8,849 bases of DNA, taken from NCBI GenBank assembly GCA_021781255.1, contig JAJXXG010000988.1, forward strand, positions 1 through 8,849, read 5' to 3'. This document shows, piece by piece, positions 1-5,799 of this stretch. The notes under the pieces are model-generated. The model did no database searches and was not told the origin of the DNA. It worked only from the letters and a program-made list of their open reading frames with translations. The position numbers were made by a program, and so were the translations under genes. Position 1 is the stretch's first letter. The number at the start of each line of letters is the position of its first letter. The DNA comes from Acidobacteriota bacterium. GTDB lineage: Bacteria > Acidobacteriota > Terriglobia > Terriglobales > Acidobacteriaceae.

Positions 1-1
1 C

Positions 2-430
2 CTCAAGTCCGGCGCCATGTTCGAGCACCGCTTCCGCTCCGCCGACGCCATTGAAAAGGTGGTCGTGGACGAAATCGCCATGGAGTTCCTCTACGCCGAC
101 GGCGACGATTACTATTTTATGAATCCCGTGGACTTCGAGCAGACCGTGCTCAAGAGCGCCACGCTCGGCGACGCGGTGGAATACCTCACCGCAAATCTGC
201 AGATCAAGGTGAGCTACTTTGATGGGCAGCCCGTTGGAATTGAGCTGCCGCAAACTGTAGAGCTGCAGGTGGTCGAAACCGAGCCGGGACTGAAGTCGGC
301 CACCGCCTCCAGCGTTACCAAGCCGGCCAAGACAGAAACAGGCCTCGTCGTCCAGGTGCCGCCTTTCATCAACGAGGGTGAAAAAATCCGTGTGGACACC
401 AGCGAGGGCTCTTACCTGAGCCGCGCGTAA
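2..430 (+). CDS. efp: Elongation factor P, 5'-truncated by the window edge
   Basis: EF-P binds the ribosome between the P and E sites and relieves stalling at polyproline stretches. The open frame is already running at base 2 (Leu-Lys-Ser-Gly-Ala before the first Met at 17), so the ATG at 17 is internal and not the start. The 143 codons seen cover the end of the N-terminal KOW-like domain and both OB domains. The roughly 45 missing residues would hold the loop with the modified lysine. Recognisable parts are the 'FEHRFRSAD' stretch, 'MEFLYADGDDYYFMNP' leading into the middle domain, and the C-terminal 'FINEGEKIRVDT' followed by 'GSYLSRA', which is the standard EF-P ending. The gene stops at TAA 428-430, and the DinB gene starts 30 bp later on the same strand, so they may be co-transcribed. 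Identity is near certain; the modification type cannot be judged because the loop is outside the window. Confidence 0.96.
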   Translation, partial: LKSGAMFEHRFRSADAIEKVVVDEIAMEFLYADGDDYYFMNPVDFEQTVLKSATLGDAVEYLTANLQIKVSYFDGQPVGIELPQTVELQVVETEPGLKSATASSVTKPAKTETGLVVQVPPFINEGEKIRVDTSEGSYLSRA

Positions 431-460
431 ACCTCTAACCCAACACATCGAGGAGTTCCC

Positions 461-949
461 ATGCCTATTCCGGCAGTCATCGCAAGCGCCGCAGATAACT
501 ATCGCTTCAACTCCGATTCCCTCACCAAAATGGTCAGCGATCTTTCGCCGGAAGAATGGCTGCGTCGACCCAACGAAAAAACCAACCACATTGCGTGGAT
601 CGCCGGTCATGTAATCTGGACGCGCAAGCAGCTGCTTGGCCGCTTGGGCACAGAGTGGTCGCAGCCGTGGCTGGACTTGTTTGGGCGCGGCGCCAAGTGC
701 GAGGACGGCGCTTCCTATCCATCGCCCGGCGCGCTGATGGACGCCTGGCGCGAGGTCTCAGGGATGCTGGCCGGCGCGCTCGAAAGCGTGTCAGAGAACG
801 CGCTTGCGCAGCCCTCTACACAGGGCCCTCCGAGCCCCGACGGCAAGGTAAGCGGTGTCGTCAACTTCCTTGCCACGCACGAGACCCTGCATCTGGGTCA
901 GATCTCATATGTGCGCGGCTGGCTGGGGCACAAGGGATTGATGGGATAA
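461..949 (+). CDS. DinB superfamily (DinB_2-like) putative metal-dependent protein
   Basis: This is a 162-residue soluble protein, the usual size for a single-domain DinB four-helix bundle. The family's three metal-ligand histidines are visible: His50 in 'HIAWIAGHVIW', and His140 and His144 in 'ATHETLHLGQ', the classic HxxxHxxQ C-terminal motif. Tryptophan-rich helix ends (Trp33, Trp46, Trp53) fit the fold. DinB-like proteins are known as metal-binding enzymes, some acting with low-molecular-weight thiols and many induced by damage, but this sequence does not reveal a substrate. The start is well supported by AGGAG at 451-455, 5 nt before the ATG. No signal peptide is seen, so it should be cytoplasmic. 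It sits between efp and a serpin gene, which does not suggest a shared pathway. The superfamily call is firm; the function is unknown. Confidence 0.85.
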   Translation: MPIPAVIASAADNYRFNSDSLTKMVSDLSPEEWLRRPNEKTNHIAWIAGHVIWTRKQLLGRLGTEWSQPWLDLFGRGAKCEDGASYPSPGALMDAWREVSGMLAGALESVSENALAQPSTQGPPSPDGKVSGVVNFLATHETLHLGQISYVRGWLGHKGLMG

Positions 950-1063
950 CTGCCTCTTCGCCGCAACCTGACCAGGGCCGCGAAACAGGCCGATCATTGC
1001 AAGTCATTTGGCGCGAAGGCTCCGGGCTCGATTTTGATTCGCGCCTGCGGCTCAGGGGGTTCC

Positions 1064-2278
1064 ATGAAGCTACTGCTTTGCGCGCTTCTCATCGCGATGG
1101 GCGGCCATTCTGCATTGGCTGTGCAGCCGTTTTCAACCAGCTCCGATCAGGCGGCGCTCGTCCAGGGCAACAACGCATTCGCCATTGACCTCTACGCGCA
1201 ACTGAGCCAGCAGAACGGCAATCTCCTGTTCTCGCCGGCAAGCATCTCCACGGCCTTCGCCATGGCCTATGCCGGCGCGCGCGGTCAAACGGCAACTGAG
1301 ATGGCCGACGCGCTCCACTTCACGCTGCCCCCGGATCGTTTGCATCCGGCCATGGGCGCGCTGCTCGCCAGCCTCAACGGAGCGCATACGGGCTATGAAT
1401 TGCACGTGGCCGACGCGCTCTGGGCCGAGAAGGACGAAGAGTTTCTTCCTGCTTATCTCCTGCTGGTCGAGACCAACTACGCGGCCGGATTCCATCCCGT
1501 CGATTTCAAAGCCGATCCCAATGCTGTTCGCGCCACCATCAACCAGTGGGTCGAGCAGCAAACCGCCAAAAAGATCACTGACTTGCTGGGGCCCGGCTCC
1601 GTCACCGCAGATACACGCATGGTCCTCACCAACGCCATCTACTTCAAGGGCGACTGGGATGAGCCGTTTCCAGTCTCCTACACGCAGAACGAAGATTTCC
1701 ATCTCTCTGCGACGCAAACCGTCAAGGCGCCGCTCATGTACCGCACCGGCAATTACACATACTTCGACGGCGGTAGTTTTCAAACGCTGGAGATTCCCTA
1801 CAAAAGCAGGGAATTATCCATGATCGTCTTCCTTCCCAAGGACGTCGCCGGCCTGCCTGCACTGGAAAAATCGTTCACGGCAGCCAATCTACAGAAATGG
1901 CTCGCCCAGTTGCAGTACTCCGACAAGGTTCATCTCACTTTTCCCAAATTCAAGATGACCTCGGCGTTTGAGCTTAATGACGCGCTCACGCAGATGGGAC
2001 TGAAGCAGGCGTTTGAACAGAACGCAGCGGACTTTTCCGGGATGACCGGCGGGCGCGATCTCTTCATCTCGGCAGCTATTCACAAGGCATACATCAGCGT
2101 GGATGAAAAAGGCACCGAAGCCGCGGCGGCAACAGGGATGATTATGAAGGCCACGGCGATGCGGGATGAGCCGCCGCCCATCACCTTCACTGCCGATCAT
2201 CCCTTCCTGTTCCTGATTCGCGACAACAAATCGGGCGGGATCCTGTTCATGGGCCGCGTCACTGACCCCACGAAATAG
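1064..2278 (+). CDS. Secreted serpin (serine protease inhibitor family I4), predicted inhibitory
   Basis: Serpins are suicide inhibitors that trap proteases by inserting a cleaved reactive-centre loop into a beta sheet. This 404-residue form has a signal peptide (cut predicted after Ala19, 'SALA') and a full-length serpin fold. Landmarks are 'NLLFSPASIS' at 53-62, 'NAIYFKGDW' at 190-198, 'LEIPYKSRELSMIVFLP', and the family signature 'FTADHPFLFLI' at 375-385. The hinge before the loop, residues 348-357 (EKGTEAAAAT), has Thr at P14 and small residues P12-P9, as in inhibitory serpins. Counting 17 residues from Glu348 puts P1-P1' near Thr364-Ala365, which would suit an elastase-like or subtilisin-like protease; this register is a guess because the loop is about five residues longer than in antitrypsin. 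ATG 1064 is chosen over the in-frame TTG at 1034 because it begins the signal peptide and follows AGGGGG at 1054-1059. Likely periplasmic or secreted. Confidence 0.93.
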   Translation: MKLLLCALLIAMGGHSALAVQPFSTSSDQAALVQGNNAFAIDLYAQLSQQNGNLLFSPASISTAFAMAYAGARGQTATEMADALHFTLPPDRLHPAMGALLASLNGAHTGYELHVADALWAEKDEEFLPAYLLLVETNYAAGFHPVDFKADPNAVRATINQWVEQQTAKKITDLLGPGSVTADTRMVLTNAIYFKGDWDEPFPVSYTQNEDFHLSATQTVKAPLMYRTGNYTYFDGGSFQTLEIPYKSRELSMIVFLPKDVAGLPALEKSFTAANLQKWLAQLQYSDKVHLTFPKFKMTSAFELNDALTQMGLKQAFEQNAADFSGMTGGRDLFISAAIHKAYISVDEKGTEAAAATGMIMKATAMRDEPPPITFTADHPFLFLIRDNKSGGILFMGRVTDPTK

Positions 2279-2319
2279 GTGGGCAGAACCCCTGGCGCGC
2301 AAACGCCGTCTGCCCCACC
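2278..2319. terminator. Candidate bidirectional terminator between convergent serpin and serA
   Basis: An inverted repeat pairs GGTGGGCAGA (2278-2287) with TCTGCCCCACC (2309-2319), with one bulged C. An inner stem, GGCG (2294-2297) with CGCC (2304-2307), lies inside the loop. It fills the 49-bp gap between two convergent stop codons, where a shared terminator is expected. Neither side has a clear T tract, so it is either a weak intrinsic terminator or a transcript-end stabilising hairpin. Confidence 0.5.
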
Positions 2320-2327
2320 GCAGGTGA

Positions 2328-4166
2328 TCACTTCCCGTTGGGCAGCTTTACCAGTCGCGCCTCGAGCAGCGCATCAATCACGTTGAGCGCCTCGATCACC
2401 GACTCGGAAACCGGCTCATCGACCTGTACGACAGCCAGCGCCGTCACCGGCCTCTTGGCGGCATTCGGACTCAGGCGCTCGCGCCCCAGCGCGAAGTTGG
2501 CGATGTTCACGCCCTGCTGTCCGAGAATGGTTCCGATGCGGCCGATGACGCCAGGCACGTCCCAGTTGCGGGAGACCAGCAGCGTGCCTTCGAGCGGGGT
2601 CTCGATGTCGATGCCGTCGAACGCCAGCAGTCGCGGCTGCGAATCGTGGAGCACTGTCGCGCTGGCGCGGCTTTCGCCCGACGCCGTGTGCAGCACCACC
2701 GTGAGCACCGTCGCCGCCCCGCCGCGAAAGCTCTCTTCTTTTTCCTCGTGCACACGAATGCCGCGCTCCTCGGCCACCGCCGACGCGTTGATGCGGTTCA
2801 CGTTTTCCGACCCTTCGAGCAGTCCCGCGATGGCTGCGTTGCGCACCAGTTCGGTCTTGGCCTCGATGAGCGCGCCGCTGTAAATCAGCGCGATGGACTC
2901 AATGCCGCCCTTGCCCGCCTGCGCCAGGAACGCGCCCAGCCGCCCGGCCAAGTCGATGTACGGCGCCAGTTGCACATACTCTTCGTGGCTCAAAGACGGC
3001 ACATTCACAGCGTTTTGCACCACGCCCAGCTTCAAGTACGCGCACACCTGCTGCGCAATCTGCACACCCACCGCCTCTTGCGCCTCAGACGTTGAGCCGG
3101 CGATGTGCGGCGAGAGAATCACATTGTCGAGCGCAAAATAGGGCGACTCCTTCGGCGGTTCCACGCTGAAAACATCGAGCGCCGCTCCGGCTACCTGCCC
3201 ACTCTTGAGCGCCGCCGCCAGATCCGCTTCGCAGACCAGCTCGCCGCGCGCGCAGTTGACGATGCGCACGCCTTTCTTCATCATCGCCAGCGTTTTGGCG
3301 TTGATAATACCGTTCGTCTGTGGCGTCAGGCCCACGTGCAGCGTCAGATAGTCGGCTCTCGCAAACAGCTCCTCCACGGCAACCAGCGCGATGCCGTTCT
3401 CGCGCGCCACCGCCGCCGACACAAACGGATCGCTGCCGATGAGTTCCATCCCGAATCCGCGCGCGCGCTTCGCCACTTCCAGGCCGATCTTGCCCAGCCC
3501 TAAAATACCCAGCGTCTTCGCGCGCAGCTCCGATCCCTGCAACGATTTTTTCTCCCACTTGCCGGCGTGCATGGTCGCATTCGCCGCGGGCACTTTGCGC
3601 GCCAGCGCGATCATCTGGCCGATGGTGAGCTCCGCCACGGCCACCGCGTTCGCGCCCGGCGTGTTCATCACCACGATGCCACGGCGCGTAGCCGCTTCGG
3701 CATCGATATTATCCACGCCCACTCCGGCGCGCCCAATCACGCGCAGTTTGGGCGCGTGCGCCATCAGCGCGTCGTCCACCTGCACAGCGCTGCGTACCAC
3801 CAGCGCGTCGGCGTCGGCCAGCGCCGCAGGCAATCCCTCCGGCAACTGATCGTGCGTTTTCACTTCCCATCCCGGCTCGGCCGCAAACACGGCCAGTGTC
3901 GCCGGAGAGACCTTCTCCGCCAGTACGATCTTCATCGCTGCTCCCTTGCTTTTTTCACTGCCCTCATACTCATCAAAGCGAATGCCCTGCTGCTCGCACA
4001 GCAAATCGAACATGCGCACCACCGCCGCGTGCGGCTTGCCTTCGCCGCGCTCGTACTTGGTGAGCGAGTTGGGATGAACCCCCAGTCGCTCAGCCATTTC
4101 GTATTGATAGAGATCGAGCTGCTTACGCGCGATCAGCAGCTTTTCTCCGAAAGTGAGGTCTGGCAT
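2328..4166 (-). CDS. serA: D-3-phosphoglycerate dehydrogenase with N-terminal XRE helix-turn-helix
   Basis: SerA oxidises 3-phosphoglycerate to 3-phosphohydroxypyruvate with NAD, the first step of serine synthesis. Residues 1 to about 62 form an XRE/Cro-type DNA-binding domain ('EKLLIARKQLDLYQYEMAE', then 'LGVHPNSLTKYERGEGKP'). A short polar linker follows, and a normal SerA starts at Met78. From Met78 the protein is 535 residues, the length of type I enzymes with both ASB and ACT domains. The nucleotide-binding motif GLGKIG is at 223-228 with Asp246 downstream. The catalytic triad is Arg307 ('NCARGE'), Glu336 ('DVFSVEPP') and His354 ('SPHIAGS'). An ASB domain spans about 392-520 and an ACT domain 526-610, usually the serine feedback site. 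The ATG at 4166 follows AGGAG (4177-4181, 10 nt). A second start at 3935 also has a good ribosome binding site. The stand-alone XRE reading ends exactly at that site if one A is lost from the A6 run at 3950-3955. The aminotransferase lies 147 bp upstream on the same strand. Confidence 0.92.
   Translation of the reverse strand: MPDLTFGEKLLIARKQLDLYQYEMAERLGVHPNSLTKYERGEGKPHAAVVRMFDLLCEQQGIRFDEYEGSEKSKGAAMKIVLAEKVSPATLAVFAAEPGWEVKTHDQLPEGLPAALADADALVVRSAVQVDDALMAHAPKLRVIGRAGVGVDNIDAEAATRRGIVVMNTPGANAVAVAELTIGQMIALARKVPAANATMHAGKWEKKSLQGSELRAKTLGILGLGKIGLEVAKRARGFGMELIGSDPFVSAAVARENGIALVAVEELFARADYLTLHVGLTPQTNGIINAKTLAMMKKGVRIVNCARGELVCEADLAAALKSGQVAGAALDVFSVEPPKESPYFALDNVILSPHIAGSTSEAQEAVGVQIAQQVCAYLKLGVVQNAVNVPSLSHEEYVQLAPYIDLAGRLGAFLAQAGKGGIESIALIYSGALIEAKTELVRNAAIAGLLEGSENVNRINASAVAEERGIRVHEEKEESFRGGAATVLTVVLHTASGESRASATVLHDSQPRLLAFDGIDIETPLEGTLLVSRNWDVPGVIGRIGTILGQQGVNIANFALGRERLSPNAAKRPVTALAVVQVDEPVSESVIEALNVIDALLEARLVKLPNGK
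3933..3955 (-). promoter_or_regulatory. Internal serA start, Shine-Dalgarno and A6 tract at the XRE/SerA junction
   Basis: On the minus strand an A6 run (3955-3950) is followed by AAGGGAG (3947-3941), a 5-nt spacer and ATG (3935-3933), which is codon 78 of the fused frame. This ATG is where ordinary SerA proteins begin ('MKIVLAEK'). The site therefore looks like a functional translation start inside a continuous reading frame. If the A run were five bases, the XRE frame would continue Glu-Lys-Ala-Arg-Glu-Gln-Arg and stop at a TGA overlapping this ATG, the usual ATGA overlap of coupled genes. Confidence 0.6.
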
Positions 4167-4174
4167 TGAAATAC

Positions 4175-4195
4175 AGCTCCTAGCTGAAAGCTCAC
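4175..4195. repeat. Heptamer tandem repeat, three units, upstream of XRE-serA
   Basis: The + strand units are AGCTCCT, AGCTGAA and AGCTCAC, with exact 7-bp spacing of AGCT at 4175, 4182 and 4189. Read on the minus strand, the unit nearest the gene gives AGGAGCT, which is the Shine-Dalgarno of the XRE-serA start. It belongs to the same family as the repeats at 4298-4325 and 7112-7139. Confidence 0.6.
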
Positions 4196-4239
4196 AAACA
4201 AGAACCGCAAATCTTCCATTGATGCCGGGTGCCCCATCC

Positions 4240-4261
4240 TTGCGGCTTATTTCAGCCGCAA
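4240..4261. other. Perfect 8-bp hairpin between the aminotransferase and XRE-serA
   Basis: TTGCGGCT (4240-4247) and AGCCGCAA (4254-4261) flank a 6-nt loop. With two single-base bulges the stem extends outward to about 4235-4266. It sits in the 147-bp gap inside the proposed minus-strand operon and has no T tract in either direction. It could be a transcript-processing or stabilising hairpin, a partial attenuator, or one copy of a dispersed intergenic palindrome. The sequence does not decide among these. Confidence 0.5.
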
Positions 4262-4297
4262 AGGTGAGACGGCACGCTGCTCAACGGGCGGCAAACA

Positions 4298-4325
4298 AGC
4301 TGGCAGCCAGAAGCTAAGAGCTGGC
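4298..4325. repeat. Heptamer tandem repeat, four units, over the aminotransferase stop codon
   Basis: The units are AGCTGGC, AGCCAGA, AGCTAAG and AGCTGGC, with starts at 4298, 4305, 4312 and 4319, all exactly 7 bp apart. The third unit contains the stop codon of the minus-strand aminotransferase (CTA at 4314-4316). The last codons of that gene (Ala-Ser-Ser) therefore lie inside the repeat. Confidence 0.65.
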
Positions 4326-5492
4326 GACTGCCTTCGCATACACTTCCTGCGCCGCGGCCACGGCCTGCCCGAACTTGACCGGCAGCCCCAGCGTGTCCTT
4401 GGCAATGTGCTCCATCGCGCCGAGGAGAGCAACGGTGTCGAGATAGTCAAAGAAGCCCAGGTGCGCCACGCGGAAGATCTTGCCTTTCATCTCGCCCTGC
4501 CCGTTAGCCACCACCAGCGCGAACCGGCTCTTGAGCGTCTTCACCACATCGCTCGAGTCCATCCCCTCAGGCACCGCAACCGCCGTGGCCGCCGCTGCCG
4601 GAGCCGTGGGCGCAAACAGCGTAAATCCCAGCGAGGTGAGACCGGCCCGCGTGGCCGCCGCGTTTACCTGTGCGTTGTCAACCAGCGCGATGCGGCCCTT
4701 CTCCATGTCGCCGCCCGCCTGCCCGGCAATGTAATCGAGTGCCGCCCCGAGTCCGGCGACCAGCGCCACAGCCGGCGTGTACGCGCTCTCGCCCTTCACT
4801 GCGTTCTTGCGTTCCTTGCGCAAGTCAAAGTAGTAGCGCGGATTCTTCGACGTTTCCATCGCCGCCCATGCCTTCTCGCTCACGCTCAAATAGGCGAGGC
4901 CCGGCGGCATCATGACCGCCTTCTGCGAGCCGCCTATCAGAACATCGATGCCCCAGGCGTCCACGTCGAAGTGGGTCGTGCCGAGGCCGGTGATTCCGTC
5001 GATGATGAGCAGCGTGTTGGGCGCCACTTCATCGCGCAGCCTGGCTACGGCTTCAACATCGTGCCGCACCGCGGTCGAGGTTTCGGTGGACTGCAGGAAC
5101 ACGGCCTTGTGCTCCGGCTTGAGCGCGGCCTTCACCTGCGCCATGTCGAAGGTCTGGCCGTAGGGCGCCGTCACCACTTCCGGCTCGCAGCCAAATGCCT
5201 TCGTCAGGCCCGTCCAGCGCTCGCCAAATTTTCCGGCCGAGAGCACCAGCACTTTGTCGCCCGGCGAGGTCAGATTCGAGACCGACGCCTCCATAGCGCC
5301 CGTCCCTGAACACGCCATCAGAAGCACGTCATTCTTTGTGCCAACAAAAACCTTCAACTGCGCCAGAACCTTTTGAAACAGGGCGCGAAACTCCGGCGTG
5401 CGGTGGTGCATGTCGGCGGCGGCCATGGCAAACTGCGCCGCCGGAAGCAGCGGCGTCGGTCCGGGTGTATAAAGCCGTGTCTTGTGAATCAT
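4314..5492 (-). CDS. Class V PLP aminotransferase (alanine/serine-glyoxylate or phosphoserine type)
   Basis: This is a 392-residue fold-type I enzyme of the alanine-glyoxylate / serine-pyruvate aminotransferase family. Visible landmarks are the N-terminal 'YTPGPTPLLP' and 'HHRTPEF', the cofactor-phosphate loop 'CSGTGAMEAS' at 61-70, 'STETSTAVRHD' at 135-145, the pyridine-nitrogen aspartate Asp165 in 'LLIIDGITGLG', and the Schiff-base lysine Lys191 in 'GGSQKAVMMPPG'. Members transfer amino groups among alanine, serine, glyoxylate and pyruvate, and some relatives next to serA act as the phosphoserine aminotransferase. Its position directly upstream of serA on the same strand supports a serine role here, but substrate preference cannot be read from the sequence. 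The start ATG (5492-5490) follows GAGGA (5506-5502) by 9 nt. There is no signal peptide, so it is cytoplasmic. The last two codons and the stop lie in a heptamer repeat. Confidence 0.9.
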   Translation of the reverse strand: MIHKTRLYTPGPTPLLPAAQFAMAAADMHHRTPEFRALFQKVLAQLKVFVGTKNDVLLMACSGTGAMEASVSNLTSPGDKVLVLSAGKFGERWTGLTKAFGCEPEVVTAPYGQTFDMAQVKAALKPEHKAVFLQSTETSTAVRHDVEAVARLRDEVAPNTLLIIDGITGLGTTHFDVDAWGIDVLIGGSQKAVMMPPGLAYLSVSEKAWAAMETSKNPRYYFDLRKERKNAVKGESAYTPAVALVAGLGAALDYIAGQAGGDMEKGRIALVDNAQVNAAATRAGLTSLGFTLFAPTAPAAAATAVAVPEGMDSSDVVKTLKSRFALVVANGQGEMKGKIFRVAHLGFFDYLDTVALLGAMEHIAKDTLGLPVKFGQAVAAAQEVYAKAVASS

Positions 5493-5590
5493 GTGGTTTT
5501 TTCCTCGTCTCAGAAGTGGAATTTCGGCTGGCGGGAACTCCAGGGAGTAAGACCGCTAAGCACATAATACACAAACCTGTGGTTTTTGTG

Positions 5591-5619
5591 ATTATTTTCG
5601 TCAAAATATACCTATACAA
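5591..5619 (-). promoter_or_regulatory. Candidate sigma70-type promoter for the aminotransferase-serA operon
   Basis: On the minus strand TTGTAT (5619-5614) and AATAAT (5596-5591) are separated by exactly 17 nt. They lie about 100 nt upstream of the aminotransferase start in the only AT-rich stretch of this gap. Other -10-like words (TATTAT near 5570) lack a good -35, so this is the best but not the only choice. Confidence 0.35.
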
Positions 5620-5620
5620 A

Positions 5621-5653
5621 CAAGAAAATGGCCGGGCCCCTTCCGGCTCGGCC
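5621..5653 (-). terminator. Rho-independent terminator of the FecR-domain gene
   Basis: Two 9-bp arms, 5630-5638 (GGCCGGGCC) and 5645-5653 (GGCTCGGCC), pair around a 6-nt loop with one mismatch when read on the minus strand. They are followed there by ATTTTCTTGTTT. The hairpin lies about 145 bp past the FecR-domain stop codon and just before the promoter of the aminotransferase operon, which is the expected place to insulate the two units. Confidence 0.6.
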
Positions 5654-5799
5654 ACTTTCTGGCAGCGATTCTCACACGTTGTTAACGGAACTTGCCCTCG
5701 ATGTTTGCCCCTCCTGCCGCGCCGTTCGAGGCGGCAACTCTTTAAGCAAATAACCACTTGGATTCATAGACGCTGGGGCGGAGCTGAGGGAGAAACGCG

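Larger units (their letters stand above)
5493..5799. other. 307-bp intergenic region between the FecR-domain gene and the aminotransferase
   Basis: No gene is supported here. The centre (about 5560-5630) is markedly AT-rich against GC-rich surroundings and holds a candidate minus-strand promoter next to a terminator hairpin. A further short stem, TGCCGC (5715-5720) with GCGGCA (5731-5736), lies nearer the end of the FecR-domain gene and has no T tract. Proline-rich + strand frames near 5800-5950 are the antisense of the glycine tail and are not genes. Confidence 0.6.

Noticed and set aside
1034..1063. TTG start extending the serpin by ten residues
   Set aside because: The ATG at 1064 begins a standard signal peptide and has AGGGGG at proper spacing.
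556..1188. 210-codon + strand frame spanning DinB and the start of the serpin
   Set aside because: It is Arg-rich, overlaps two genes with clear family motifs, and has no ribosome site.
3949..3955. AAAAAAG as a dnaX-type -1 ribosomal frameshift site
   Set aside because: The heptamer is not in the required phase (the frame reads GAA AAA AGC), and a -1 shift meets no nearby stop. Loss of one A is the informative change instead.
4407..5309. 300-codon + strand open frame over the aminotransferase
   Set aside because: It is an Arg/His-rich antisense shadow typical of GC-rich genes. The minus frame has all the PLP-enzyme motifs.
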